Shown here: one piece after another, positions 1-5,851 of the stretch
Position numbering within the stretch: position 1 is the first letter of the stretch
How the letters are laid out: each line of letters opens with the position of its first letter
Assembly: GCA_964491425.1 (NCBI GenBank)
Contig: CAZBFR010000021.1
Span: 1-13,720 of the forward strand
Source of the DNA: CAYFMS01 sp964491425
GTDB taxonomy: Bacteria > Patescibacteriota > Patescibacteriia > UBA9934
Direction: 5' to 3'
Length of the DNA: 13,720 nt
Program-made: the position numbers and the translations under genes
The notes under the pieces: model-generated
Told to the model about the DNA's origin: nothing
The model's database searches: none
Seen by the model: only the letters and a program-made list of their open reading frames with translations

Positions 1-764
1 AACACCTCGTCCTCACGGATTTGGTCGATAATTGAAATAAATTCATCGGGTGCGTTTTCCGTTTTTACAATGATTCCGTTTTCGATTGTAAGAAGGATTG
101 GGGTATCGGGGAAAATGACATGAAACTCCCGATCGCCAAAGGCGTAAATCTTCACTTGCCCGTTTACTTTCGCAAGGTCTGCAGGTTCCGTAAAGACTTC
201 GCCGATTGGAAATTGCCCGCCGGTATTTTTCATTTCTGTGTAGTCACCGATATTGAGTTTTGCGGATTCAAAGGGCCCTTCGTAGGAGAGGGTCGTTCCG
301 TCACAGGAAACCGTAATCTTTTTTGCAGAGTCGATTTTTGTTTTAAGCGCCGGGCCAACGGAGTGATAGTAAGTTTTATCGTAGGCGAGCGCGTCGATAT
401 AGACTTCGTGCTCGGATTCCGGCATGCGCCCGAGATGTGGGTGCTCGATTACCGCGAGCGAGCGATTGAAAAGTTCGAGGCGGAAACGGAATTCGTTAAG
501 GCGGAAACTTGAGGATTGGATAAGGACAACGAGACTTCGAGGAGGGAGGGCGTCGATCGCCGCGCGAATTGCCTCCGGCGTAGTCGTGTCGAAATTCACA
601 AGCTCTGCGTTTGGAAGGACTTCGCGATACCCCGCAGTCAGCAACTTCGAAAGATCCGACTGCTCGTCAAAAATAAGCATTGCCTTTTGACCTTCCGTAT
701 ACCGAATTGCGTCAAAAACGGTGTTTCGTAGATTTGTTGTAAGACGTGAAAAAAGCGGGTTCAT
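1..764 (-). CDS. M29-family-like aminopeptidase (partial, C-terminus off the left edge)
   Basis: Reading leftwards from an ATG at 764-762, the frame stays open for 254 codons to the window edge, so the C-terminal part is missing. Residues 183-194 read GQFPIGEVFTEP. This resembles the metal-binding GEVF motif of M29 (AmpT/AmpS-type) metallo-aminopeptidases, where the glutamate (here E189) binds the dinuclear metal centre. The other metal ligands of the family lie further C-terminal and cannot be checked. Residues 25-85 alternate strands and helices as in the family's Rossmann-like N-terminal domain. No signal peptide is visible, so a cytoplasmic peptidase that removes N-terminal amino acids from peptides is expected. 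It follows the J-domain gene after a 41-nt gap and has its own extended -10 element ending 8 nt before the ATG; there is no Shine-Dalgarno site. The assignment rests on one motif plus general fold, so a related non-peptidase member of the superfamily is possible. Confidence 0.6.
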   Translation of the reverse strand, partial: MNPLFSRLTTNLRNTVFDAIRYTEGQKAMLIFDEQSDLSKLLTAGYREVLPNAELVNFDTTTPEAIRAAIDALPPRSLVVLIQSSSFRLNEFRFRLELFNRSLAVIEHPHLGRMPESEHEVYIDALAYDKTYYHSVGPALKTKIDSAKKITVSCDGTTLSYEGPFESAKLNIGDYTEMKNTGGQFPIGEVFTEPADLAKVNGQVKIYAFGDREFHVIFPDTPILLTIENGIIVKTENAPDEFISIIDQIREDEV

Positions 765-772
765 ACCGCAGA

Positions 773-781
773 GTTATAGCA
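773..781 (-). promoter_or_regulatory. Extended -10 promoter of the M29-like gene
   Basis: On the minus strand the sequence is TGCTATAAC, an extended -10 element (TGnTATAAT) with one mismatch. With usual spacing, transcription would start near 766, only about 2 nt before the ATG at 764, giving an essentially leaderless mRNA. No convincing -35 box was found. The start site is inferred from spacing only. Confidence 0.5.
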
Positions 782-805
782 TTTTCCACGAAAATGAAAA
801 GGATT

Positions 806-1549
806 CTATAGATGTTGAGTCCGTTCCAAGATATCTTTCTCGATTACTTTTGTTTCTTTTCCTCCGTCCGGTAGAGTCTTTTGGACAGTGTATGTCCCCT
901 CGGCTTTATCAATTTTTATAATTTTCCAACCCCGCCTCTCGATTTGTCCACTACTTCTTGGAACCTTTACTTCGTAATGTATGCCAAATCGAAAATCGAT
1001 TGCCATCGGGTTGCCAACCTCTTTTTGAAATTTTTCGAAACCAGCGAATGGAACAGTGCGTTTTTGGGTCGCTCCCTGATTAAAAATAACATAAGACTTT
1101 TGTTGGTAGTCGATAATACCAACACTCCACGTTTTATCGACTGTGCCGTCCGGGTAGCGAATATAGGCCGGGTCATTTTCAAAAAACAACGGAACTTTGT
1201 TTCGAATTTCTTCGAGGAAATCATACTCTTCTTCTGCACCTTGTGTGGTCGAGGCGTCCGTCCCTTCTTTCACTCCCCGTTCTTTTAGAATGGTTTCTCG
1301 ATATATAGGATCCTCTTTCATTCGTTTATGAAACAAATCAAACGCATCTTTTGCGTTATTTAGAGCTTTGATGTCATTCTCCGCATTTGGATCATTTGGG
1401 CGCTTGTCGGGGTGTAATTCCCGTGCCAATCTTCTATAGGCCCTCTTCACTGTCTCTTCGTCGGCGTCCCATGAGACTCCAAGAACTTCCCACGGCTTTC
1501 GTTCGCGCGGTTTTTCGGGTTCCGGATGATAAGATTCCTGCCCGTACAT
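806..1549 (-). CDS. J-domain (DnaJ-like) protein with unfamiliar C-terminal region
   Basis: 247 residues. Residues 18-76 form a J-domain: PWEVLGVSWDADEETVKRAY leads into a helix carrying the diagnostic HPD at 46-48, which stimulates the ATPase of Hsp70 (DnaK). After a charged linker (about 77-115) there are no glycine/phenylalanine-rich, CxxCxGxG zinc-finger or substrate-binding domains of true DnaJ, so this is a type III J-protein, not the general chaperone. The C-terminal half (about 125-243) is beta-rich and seems to contain two copies of a 40-residue module: one starting at W141 (WSVGIIDY...SYVIFNQ...KRTVPF) and one at W208 (WKIIKIDK...TYTVQK...KETKVI). I do not recognise this module; an SH3- or tudor-like barrel is a guess. 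It follows the DUF1801 gene after 24 nt, with its own extended -10 between them. The ATG at 1549 directly precedes the J-domain. It may recruit DnaK to a specific client, unknown here. Confidence 0.85.
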   Translation of the reverse strand: MYGQESYHPEPEKPRERKPWEVLGVSWDADEETVKRAYRRLARELHPDKRPNDPNAENDIKALNNAKDAFDLFHKRMKEDPIYRETILKERGVKEGTDASTTQGAEEEYDFLEEIRNKVPLFFENDPAYIRYPDGTVDKTWSVGIIDYQQKSYVIFNQGATQKRTVPFAGFEKFQKEVGNPMAIDFRFGIHYEVKVPRSSGQIERRGWKIIKIDKAEGTYTVQKTLPDGGKETKVIEKDILERTQHL

Positions 1550-1561
1550 AGCTATGTCGAA

Positions 1562-1570
1562 AGTATAGCA
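1562..1570 (-). promoter_or_regulatory. Extended -10 promoter of the J-domain gene
   Basis: Minus-strand TGCTATACT, identical to the element before the FG-GAP gene at 12202. It starts 3 nt downstream of the DUF1801 stop codon. Expected transcription start is about 1555, leaving a leader of about 6 nt before the ATG at 1549, too short for a Shine-Dalgarno site. No -35 box is obvious. Confidence 0.5.
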
Positions 1571-1573
1571 CGA

Positions 1574-1921
1574 CTAAGCCTCTTCTTTAATCCTAAACTT
1601 CACAATCTTTTCAATTAGGCGGTAGGGGATTGGTTCGTCGAATTGAAATTGGATCGTGCCTTTCGAGGTTTTGTAATCCACAAGCTCTTTTTTAAACGCA
1701 ACAATTGCCGAAGATCCGGGGAAAAGTCCGAGATGTTTTTTAAATCCGGCAAAATGGATAATATGCCGACCGTTTCGATCAAAGGTTGGAATCCCATAAC
1801 CAATCACCTCGTCCATTTTCGGCGCAGACTTCTTAATCGTCGCCTTCACTTTCTTGAGGAGCGTTTGGACCTCTTTTGGAAACTCTGCGATATAGGTATC
1901 GATTGGGGAGGGTTTGGGCAT
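1574..1921 (-). CDS. DUF1801 / YdhG-Fra-like protein (frataxin-like fold)
   Basis: 115 residues, the normal size for the family, with its full signature: IDTYIAEFPKEVQTLL at the N-terminus, APKMDEVIGYGIPTF in the middle, HFAGFKKHLGLFP, YKTSKGTIQF, and a terminal LIEKIVKFRIKE. The family includes B. subtilis Fra (YdhG), described as an iron chaperone for iron-sulfur cluster and haem synthesis; most members have unproven functions, so an iron role here is inference. There is no signal peptide, so it should be cytoplasmic. The ATG lies 3 nt after the stop of the BRO/DinD-like gene, suggesting co-transcription and translational coupling. A sequence resembling an extended -10 (minus-strand TGGTATAAA, 1949-1941) lies inside the end of the upstream gene and might give independent expression, but it could be chance. 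It is followed after 24 nt by the J-domain gene. Confidence 0.88.
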   Translation of the reverse strand: MPKPSPIDTYIAEFPKEVQTLLKKVKATIKKSAPKMDEVIGYGIPTFDRNGRHIIHFAGFKKHLGLFPGSSAIVAFKKELVDYKTSKGTIQFQFDEPIPYRLIEKIVKFRIKEEA

Positions 1922-1924
1922 AGG

Positions 1925-2743
1925 TTATTTCAACCGTTTCTTTATACCATTTTTCAAGTAATTCTTTTTCGTTGAAATTTTCTTGCCGGTTTTTTGTTCG
2001 AGATGCTTGCGGGCACCGCCGGCGATTTTACCGCCTTGACGAGCGGCCACTTTATTTTCATCGAAGCCTTGCGCATTCTTCACTTTAGCGATTTCGGTTG
2101 TTGATGCCTCGCCGAGCATGGTGAAGATGAGCTCGAGGTCGGTCATGTGGTCACGGAGATTTTCGCGTTCAAGCCCTTTAAAACTTTTGTACTGTTTCGG
2201 TGTCATGCCAAATGTCGCCTTTGAAATTTCCGAGGTAAGGATCGCGAATTCTTTTCCTTTCTTTACTCCGCGTTCATCCCACTCGCCCGTAAGAGTCTCG
2301 CGCACTTCGATTCCGCGCATGCGCTTGTCGATCCATGAGTTCGGATAACCTTTTGCTTTGTAGATGTCGCGCGCCCGTTTCGTCGCAAGCTCCGGATCCT
2401 CGATTTCCTGGACACGCTCATAGCCAACCTTTGCAAGCCAAAGTTTAAACGGCTCGGCCTTTGGGGAGGGAATAGATTGGATGATACGGAATAGGCCTTC
2501 GGTATTGGCACAATTCATCTTTTGAACACCTCCGCTCGTCCCCATACTAAGGGTATGGGCAATTTGCCCCCACCCTTTGGATAATGCCTCGTCTCTACGG
2601 CGAATATCACGGAGGTAGCCCTTAGGGTTAGACGAATCCGTCAGGACGGAAACGACATCTTCAATAACAAACCACCACTCATTTTTATAGAAGACTTTAC
2701 GGATTTCCTTGGTCTCGAACAGGGCAATTTTTGTTGTGTTCAT
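1925..2743 (-). CDS. BRO-N / DinD-like protein
   Basis: 272 residues. Residues 5-110 match the Bro-N domain found in phage antirepressors and baculovirus BRO proteins: FYKNEWWFVIEDVVSVLTDS, then the conserved GLFRIIQSIPSPKAEPFKLW segment at about 83-102. The C-terminal half resembles DinD-type proteins, with GEASTTEIAK at about 212-221 followed by a basic stretch (KVAARQGGKIAGGARKHLEQ) and KNYL near the end. The domain is usually DNA-binding or regulatory; E. coli DinD is SOS-induced and interferes with RecA. Neither role can be read directly from this sequence. No LexA-type box was recognised upstream. No phage structural genes, integrase or att repeats are present, so this looks like a domesticated or chromosomal copy. 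The ATG at 2743 has no Shine-Dalgarno site and no clear promoter; short direct repeats lie upstream at 2781-2827. It is coupled to the DUF1801 gene (3-nt gap). Confidence 0.85.
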   Translation of the reverse strand: MNTTKIALFETKEIRKVFYKNEWWFVIEDVVSVLTDSSNPKGYLRDIRRRDEALSKGWGQIAHTLSMGTSGGVQKMNCANTEGLFRIIQSIPSPKAEPFKLWLAKVGYERVQEIEDPELATKRARDIYKAKGYPNSWIDKRMRGIEVRETLTGEWDERGVKKGKEFAILTSEISKATFGMTPKQYKSFKGLERENLRDHMTDLELIFTMLGEASTTEIAKVKNAQGFDENKVAARQGGKIAGGARKHLEQKTGKKISTKKNYLKNGIKKRLK

Positions 2744-2780
2744 AGATCGTTTAAGTAAATAAAAATTCCTAACATTGGGG

Positions 2781-2827
2781 CTAGGGATCTAAGGGTCATC
2801 TAGGGGATCTCGAACTTAATAAGGGTC
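2781..2827. repeat. Short imperfect direct repeats upstream of the BRO/DinD-like gene
   Basis: CTAGGGATCT (2781-2790) recurs as CTAGGGGATCT (2800-2810), and each is followed by AAGGGTC (2791-2797 and 2821-2827). The repeats are 38-84 bp upstream of the BRO/DinD-like start codon, in the non-coding stretch 2744-2927. They could be operator sites for a regulator, possibly the BRO protein itself, or the relic of a small duplication. No function is shown. Confidence 0.4.
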
Positions 2828-2859
2828 GCAAAAGTATGGACTCTGGTCAACCCATTTTT

Positions 2860-2903
2860 CCACAAAAGACGAACCCCTCCGGCGCACAAGAGTGGCGGAG
2901 GGG
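2860..2903 (-). terminator. Intrinsic-terminator-like hairpin after the alpha-CTD-like gene
   Basis: CCCCTCCG (2874-2881) and CGGAGGGG (2896-2903) form a perfect 8-bp GC-rich stem with a 14-nt loop. Read leftwards, the stem is followed by a T-rich stretch (TTCGTCTTTTGTGG, 2873-2860), and it lies 24 nt beyond the stop codon of the gene ending at 2928. The T tract is interrupted, so termination may be imperfect. It separates this gene from the BRO/DinD-like gene. Confidence 0.6.
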
Positions 2904-2927
2904 ACGTGGTGCTCGCTTGGGGAGCGT

Positions 2928-3617
2928 TCAGGGGATGACGAATCGGTCGCGGAACCTGTCGATCTGGGGACCGATGCCTGTGCGCAGGTTGCGCGCGAGC
3001 AGGAAGTTGTGGAGAGCGTGACGCTCGCGAGGAATCATCCGGTTGTAGATGTCGACCGGACGTTTCTCGCAGACCATCCAAATCCGCACCAACGCCGCTT
3101 CTCGGAGGTGCGTTTTGACGGATTCCGGAAGAGAGGTCTCCTCGACGTTCTGACGCAGGACGTCGATCTGTGCCTCCGTGAGCGCGGACACGCTCTCCGG
3201 AAGAAGATGACGTACACTGTCGATTCTTGTTGAGCTGTTCAGCTCAAGCCCGTCGCCGTTCACGTCGAGCTCCACCTTGATCTCGTTGAGCGTCTTGTCC
3301 CCGGCGTTCCTGATCTTGAGTATCTCGGCTTCGGAGCTGTCGCACAGTTCCCAGATCCACACGTAGCCGGCGTGCTCCAGGCAGTTCTTGGCTCGCTTCG
3401 AAAGGTTGAGCGATTCGACTCTACGACTAAGGTAGTCGATCTGTTTGGCGGTGAGGTTGTGTGGCGTAACGACTTCGCCGGATTCTGCGCGCAAGTCGAG
3501 AACCACGGTTCCGCCTCGGATCTTGCCGGTGGCGAGGAGCTCTTTGGCCTTGGGACTGTCACCACCTAGGTTGAGGGTTTGGACGCCGTTGCCGGTGAAT
3601 AGAATGAACTGGATCAC
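2928..3617 (-). CDS. Standalone protein with tandem RpoA alpha-CTD-like domains
   Basis: 229 residues, starting at GTG 3617, supported by a GAGGTG Shine-Dalgarno 4 nt upstream. Residues 1-58 are a short beta-rich segment I do not recognise. Residues 60-117 match the C-terminal domain of the RNA polymerase alpha subunit, including LNLSKRAKNCL (70-80) and the helix-hairpin-helix NAGDKTLNEIK (104-114). Aligned by eye to E. coli RpoA (LELTVRSANCL and NLGKKSLTEIK), the UP-element contacts R265, N268, G296 and K298 correspond to R75, N78, G106 and K108, all retained; S299 is T109. Residues about 148-213 look like a second, more diverged copy lacking the G-x-K-S/T motif. There is no alpha N-terminal assembly domain, so it is not the polymerase subunit itself. 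It may bind DNA or compete with or assist RpoA, which is inference. It has its own sigma70-like promoter and terminator and unusual codon use: of the first eight alanines seven are GCC and none GCG, whereas neighbouring rseP favours GCG. Confidence 0.8.
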   Translation of the reverse strand: MIQFILFTGNGVQTLNLGGDSPKAKELLATGKIRGGTVVLDLRAESGEVVTPHNLTAKQIDYLSRRVESLNLSKRAKNCLEHAGYVWIWELCDSSEAEILKIRNAGDKTLNEIKVELDVNGDGLELNSSTRIDSVRHLLPESVSALTEAQIDVLRQNVEETSLPESVKTHLREAALVRIWMVCEKRPVDIYNRMIPRERHALHNFLLARNLRTGIGPQIDRFRDRFVIP

Positions 3618-3621
3618 GCTG

Positions 3622-3627
3622 CACCTC
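3622..3627 (-). promoter_or_regulatory. Ribosome binding site deciding the GTG start at 3617
   Basis: Minus-strand GAGGTG lies 4 nt upstream of the GTG start codon. It is the only strong Shine-Dalgarno sequence I found before any gene in the window and is the reason for choosing GTG 3617. Confidence 0.75.
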
Positions 3628-3664
3628 GTTGAAACTTTCGCTTTCGTGATGAAAACGACTAATA

Positions 3665-3693
3665 AAAATACCTAAAAACTGGCGTTTTGTCAA
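3665..3693 (-). promoter_or_regulatory. Sigma70-type promoter of the alpha-CTD-like gene
   Basis: On the minus strand a perfect -35 TTGACA (3693-3688) is followed after exactly 17 nt by TATTTT (3670-3665), four of six matches to the -10 consensus. Expected start is about 3658, giving a leader of about 40 nt with a Shine-Dalgarno site. It lies back-to-back with the rseP promoter, with 5 bp between the elements. Confidence 0.65.
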
Positions 3694-3698
3694 TGGCG

Positions 3699-3707
3699 TG
3701 ATAGAAT
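3699..3707 (+). promoter_or_regulatory. Extended -10 promoter of the rseP operon
   Basis: TGATAGAAT is an extended -10 with one mismatch from TGnTATAAT. Usual spacing puts the transcription start at about 3714, 2 nt before the ATG at 3716, predicting a leaderless mRNA. This argues against the in-frame GTG at 3698, which would sit inside the promoter. No -35 box is visible. Confidence 0.5.
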
Positions 3708-3715
3708 CGAGAAGT

Positions 3716-4801
3716 ATGATTTTGACCATTCTTTTGTTTCTTTTAGTGCTGTCGGTGCTTGTTGTGGCGCATGAATTTGGTCATTTTATCGTGGCGAAGT
3801 GGGCGGGGGCGAAGGTTGAGGAGTTTTCGGTTGGATTTCCGCCGAGAATTTGGAGTTATACCGCGAAGGATGGGATGAAGTGGACGCTTGGGGCGATTCC
3901 GATCGGGGGGTTTGTAAAAATTGTTGGGGAAAACGGAGAGGACGAGGAGAAGGTGGGGAACTTTGGAAGCCTATCGATCCCGAAGCGGTTTTTGGTTCTT
4001 GTGGCTGGTGTGACGATGAACGTTCTTTTGGCGGGAGTGCTTTTCTCGTTTGGATACATGATCGGGATGCCGGCGATTATCGAGGGTGGAGTGCCGGAGA
4101 ACGCGCGCGTTCGGGACGAGGCGGTGACGGTGACGGAAGTTTTGCCGGGGTCGCCGGCGGAGGGGAAACTCGAGGCGGGGGACGTTTTGGTCCTTATGCA
4201 CGGCGGAGTTGTCGAGAGCGGGGAGGGGGCTAGAGCGTATCTTGCCGATATTGTTACGTACCCGGACCTCGAGACGATTTCGTTTCTTGTCATTCGCGGA
4301 GGTGAGGAAGTGGAGGTTGAAATCACGCCGGCTTATATCGAACAAATCGGTGGACTTGGAATTGGTGCGGGGATTGCGACGACGGGAAAGGTTTCGTACA
4401 ACCCGTTTGCCGCGGTCTATAAAGGATGGGTTACGACGTTTGAATTTTTGTGGATGATTCTTGTCGCGTTTTGGGACTTGATTGCGGGACTTTTTACGGG
4501 TAAGGGTGTTTCCGCCGACGTTGCGGGGCCGGTCGGGATTGCGGTTATGACCGGGCAGGTCGCGAGTCTCGGGTTTGTCTATCTCTTGCAGTTTGCGGCG
4601 TTACTTTCCTTGAATCTTGCGATTATCAATATCTTGCCATTTCCGGCGCTCGACGGGGGACGAATCGTTTTCCTTTTTTACGAAGGGATTCGTGGAAAGA
4701 AGGCGAGTCCGGCGGTTGAGGGGATTTTGCACAACCTCGGATTTCTTCTTCTTATCATTCTCATTATTACGGTGACGGTAAAAGATCTTGTGAATCTATG
4801 A
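3716..4801 (+). CDS. rseP: RseP-type site-2 intramembrane metalloprotease (M50)
   Basis: 361 residues from ATG 3716; an in-frame GTG at 3698 would only add six residues and would overlap the promoter. It cleaves transmembrane substrates (anti-sigma factors and signal-peptide remnants in known members) within the inner membrane. Visible features in order: N-terminal transmembrane helix (about 2-18) carrying the zinc-binding HEFGH at 19-23; the conserved IPIGGFVKIVGEN loop (61-73); a second membrane helix with GVTMN at 98-102; a single PDZ domain (about 130-205) with LPGSPAEGKLEAGDVLV; then membrane helices around 240-260 and 285-305; the third zinc ligand in NILPFPALDGGR (305-316, D313); and a last helix at 340-354. 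The length is close to single-PDZ family members rather than the longer two-PDZ E. coli protein. It is first in an operon and its TGA overlaps the pheS ATG by 4 nt (ATGA). The substrate is unknown. Confidence 0.95.
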   Translation: MILTILLFLLVLSVLVVAHEFGHFIVAKWAGAKVEEFSVGFPPRIWSYTAKDGMKWTLGAIPIGGFVKIVGENGEDEEKVGNFGSLSIPKRFLVLVAGVTMNVLLAGVLFSFGYMIGMPAIIEGGVPENARVRDEAVTVTEVLPGSPAEGKLEAGDVLVLMHGGVVESGEGARAYLADIVTYPDLETISFLVIRGGEEVEVEITPAYIEQIGGLGIGAGIATTGKVSYNPFAAVYKGWVTTFEFLWMILVAFWDLIAGLFTGKGVSADVAGPVGIAVMTGQVASLGFVYLLQFAALLSLNLAIINILPFPALDGGRIVFLFYEGIRGKKASPAVEGILHNLGFLLLIILIITVTVKDLVNL

Positions 4802-5850
4802 ACTTAAAACTGGTTATTGAGTCGATCGAGACGAAATTCAACGAAGCGCTCGCGGGCGTTGTTACTTTGGAGCAACTCGAAGAGGTGCGCGTTTCGGTAC
4901 TTGGCCGAAGCGGAACACTTACCGAGGAAATGAAAAAGATCGCGAGTTTGCCGATCGAAGAGAAGAAGGCGATTGGGCCATTTATTAACGAAGCGAAGAA
5001 GCGGATGGACGAGGCGTTTGCGGGAAAGGAGCGAACGATTAACGAGCGAATGCAAAAAGAGCGCGAGGATTCGGCGCAGATTGATATTACGATTCCTGGC
5101 GTTCGCCCGGAGCTTGGACACACGCATCTTACGACGCAGGCGATTCAAGAAATTGTAGAGATTTTTTCGCGACTTGGATTTTCACGAGCGAAGCATCCGG
5201 AGATCGACTTTGATTTTTATACATTCGAGTCTTTGAACTTACCGAAGGAGCATGCCGCGCGCGACGAATGGGAAACGTTTTTCGTTGGCGAAAATGATAA
5301 AATCGCTACCGGTGCGAAGGGGAAAATTGTGTTAACGCCACATACGAGTAATGGGCAAGTGCGCGAAATGGAAAAGAAGGAGCTTCCGATTCGGATGCTC
5401 TCGATTGGAAAGACGTACCGAAGACAAGCGGGTGTTCGCCATCTTCCAATGTTCCACCAATTTGAGGGACTTTACATTGATAAGAAGGCGACGATCCCGG
5501 AGCTTATGGGTGTACTCAACTTTTTTGTGAAGGAATTTTTCGGGACGGGGCGAACGATTCGTCTTCGCCCATATCACTTCCGTTTTACCGAACCGAGTTT
5601 CGAGATGGATATTTCGGCGCCGGCGGGCGAGGAGGGGGGAAAGATGTATAAGGACGGGTGGCTTGAGCTTGGGGGATGCGGGATGGTTCACCCGAACGTG
5701 ATTTCCGCGGCAGGTCTTGATCCAAACGAATATACGGGATTTGCCTTTGGGTTCGGAATTGAGCGGACAATGATGATGAAATCCGGAATCAATATCGACG
5801 ATATCCGTACGCTTTATAAAAATGATTTGCGCTTCCTCAAGCAATTCTAA
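4798..5850 (+). CDS. pheS: Phenylalanine--tRNA ligase alpha subunit
   Basis: 350 residues, normal bacterial length. It carries the catalytic site of the PheS2-PheT2 enzyme that charges tRNA-Phe. Residues 1-90 form the N-terminal coiled-coil tRNA-binding arm (with VLGRSGTLTEEMKKI at 34-48). The class II core follows: FESLNLPKEHAARD (143-156), LTPHTSNGQVREM (179-191), MFHQFEGL (218-225), FRFTEPSFEMDI (261-272), GGCGMVHPNV (292-301) and motif 3 GFAFGFGIER (314-323). Some usually conserved positions differ: HPARD is HAARD, LRTHTS is LTPHTS, and the RxDxxDATH stretch reads RRQAGVRH (208-215). The glycine-rich and arginine residues of motif 3 are intact, so it is expected to be active. The ATG overlaps the rseP stop and there is no Shine-Dalgarno site, so translation is probably coupled. 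pheT starts 1 nt after the stop. Confidence 0.97.
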   Translation: MNLKLVIESIETKFNEALAGVVTLEQLEEVRVSVLGRSGTLTEEMKKIASLPIEEKKAIGPFINEAKKRMDEAFAGKERTINERMQKEREDSAQIDITIPGVRPELGHTHLTTQAIQEIVEIFSRLGFSRAKHPEIDFDFYTFESLNLPKEHAARDEWETFFVGENDKIATGAKGKIVLTPHTSNGQVREMEKKELPIRMLSIGKTYRRQAGVRHLPMFHQFEGLYIDKKATIPELMGVLNFFVKEFFGTGRTIRLRPYHFRFTEPSFEMDISAPAGEEGGKMYKDGWLELGGCGMVHPNVISAAGLDPNEYTGFAFGFGIERTMMMKSGINIDDIRTLYKNDLRFLKQF

Positions 5851-5851
5851 T

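Noticed and set aside
881..1288. Open frame on the plus strand across the J-domain gene
   Set aside because: The opposite strand encodes a clear J-domain protein; this translation matches nothing recognisable.
806..2743. A defence or toxin-antitoxin module made of the BRO/DinD-like, DUF1801 and J-domain genes
   Set aside because: None carries a nuclease, NTPase or toxin motif, and the J-domain gene appears to have its own promoter; there is no support beyond adjacency.
2874..2903. CRISPR-like or transposon-end inverted repeat
   Set aside because: It is a single inverted repeat just after a stop codon and followed by a T-rich stretch, best explained as a terminator; there are no repeat-spacer units, target-site duplications or transposase.
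2800..3081. Minus-strand frame of 93 codons covering the terminator and the end of the alpha-CTD-like gene
   Set aside because: It is out of frame with the recognised domain, runs through the terminator hairpin and has a random-looking Arg/Pro/Ser composition.
3698..3715. GTG start six codons upstream of the rseP ATG
   Set aside because: The GTG overlaps the extended -10 element and adds non-hydrophobic residues before the first membrane helix; ATG 3716 begins a typical RseP N-terminus.
3856..4326. Open frame of 156 codons antisense to rseP
   Set aside because: Serine/threonine/proline-rich low-information translation; a shadow of the GCG- and GGN-rich rseP codons.
5822..5851. Earlier in-frame start for pheT inside pheS
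   Set aside because: The added ten residues are encoded within the conserved PheS C-terminus; ATG 5852 gives the canonical PheT start directly after the pheS stop.
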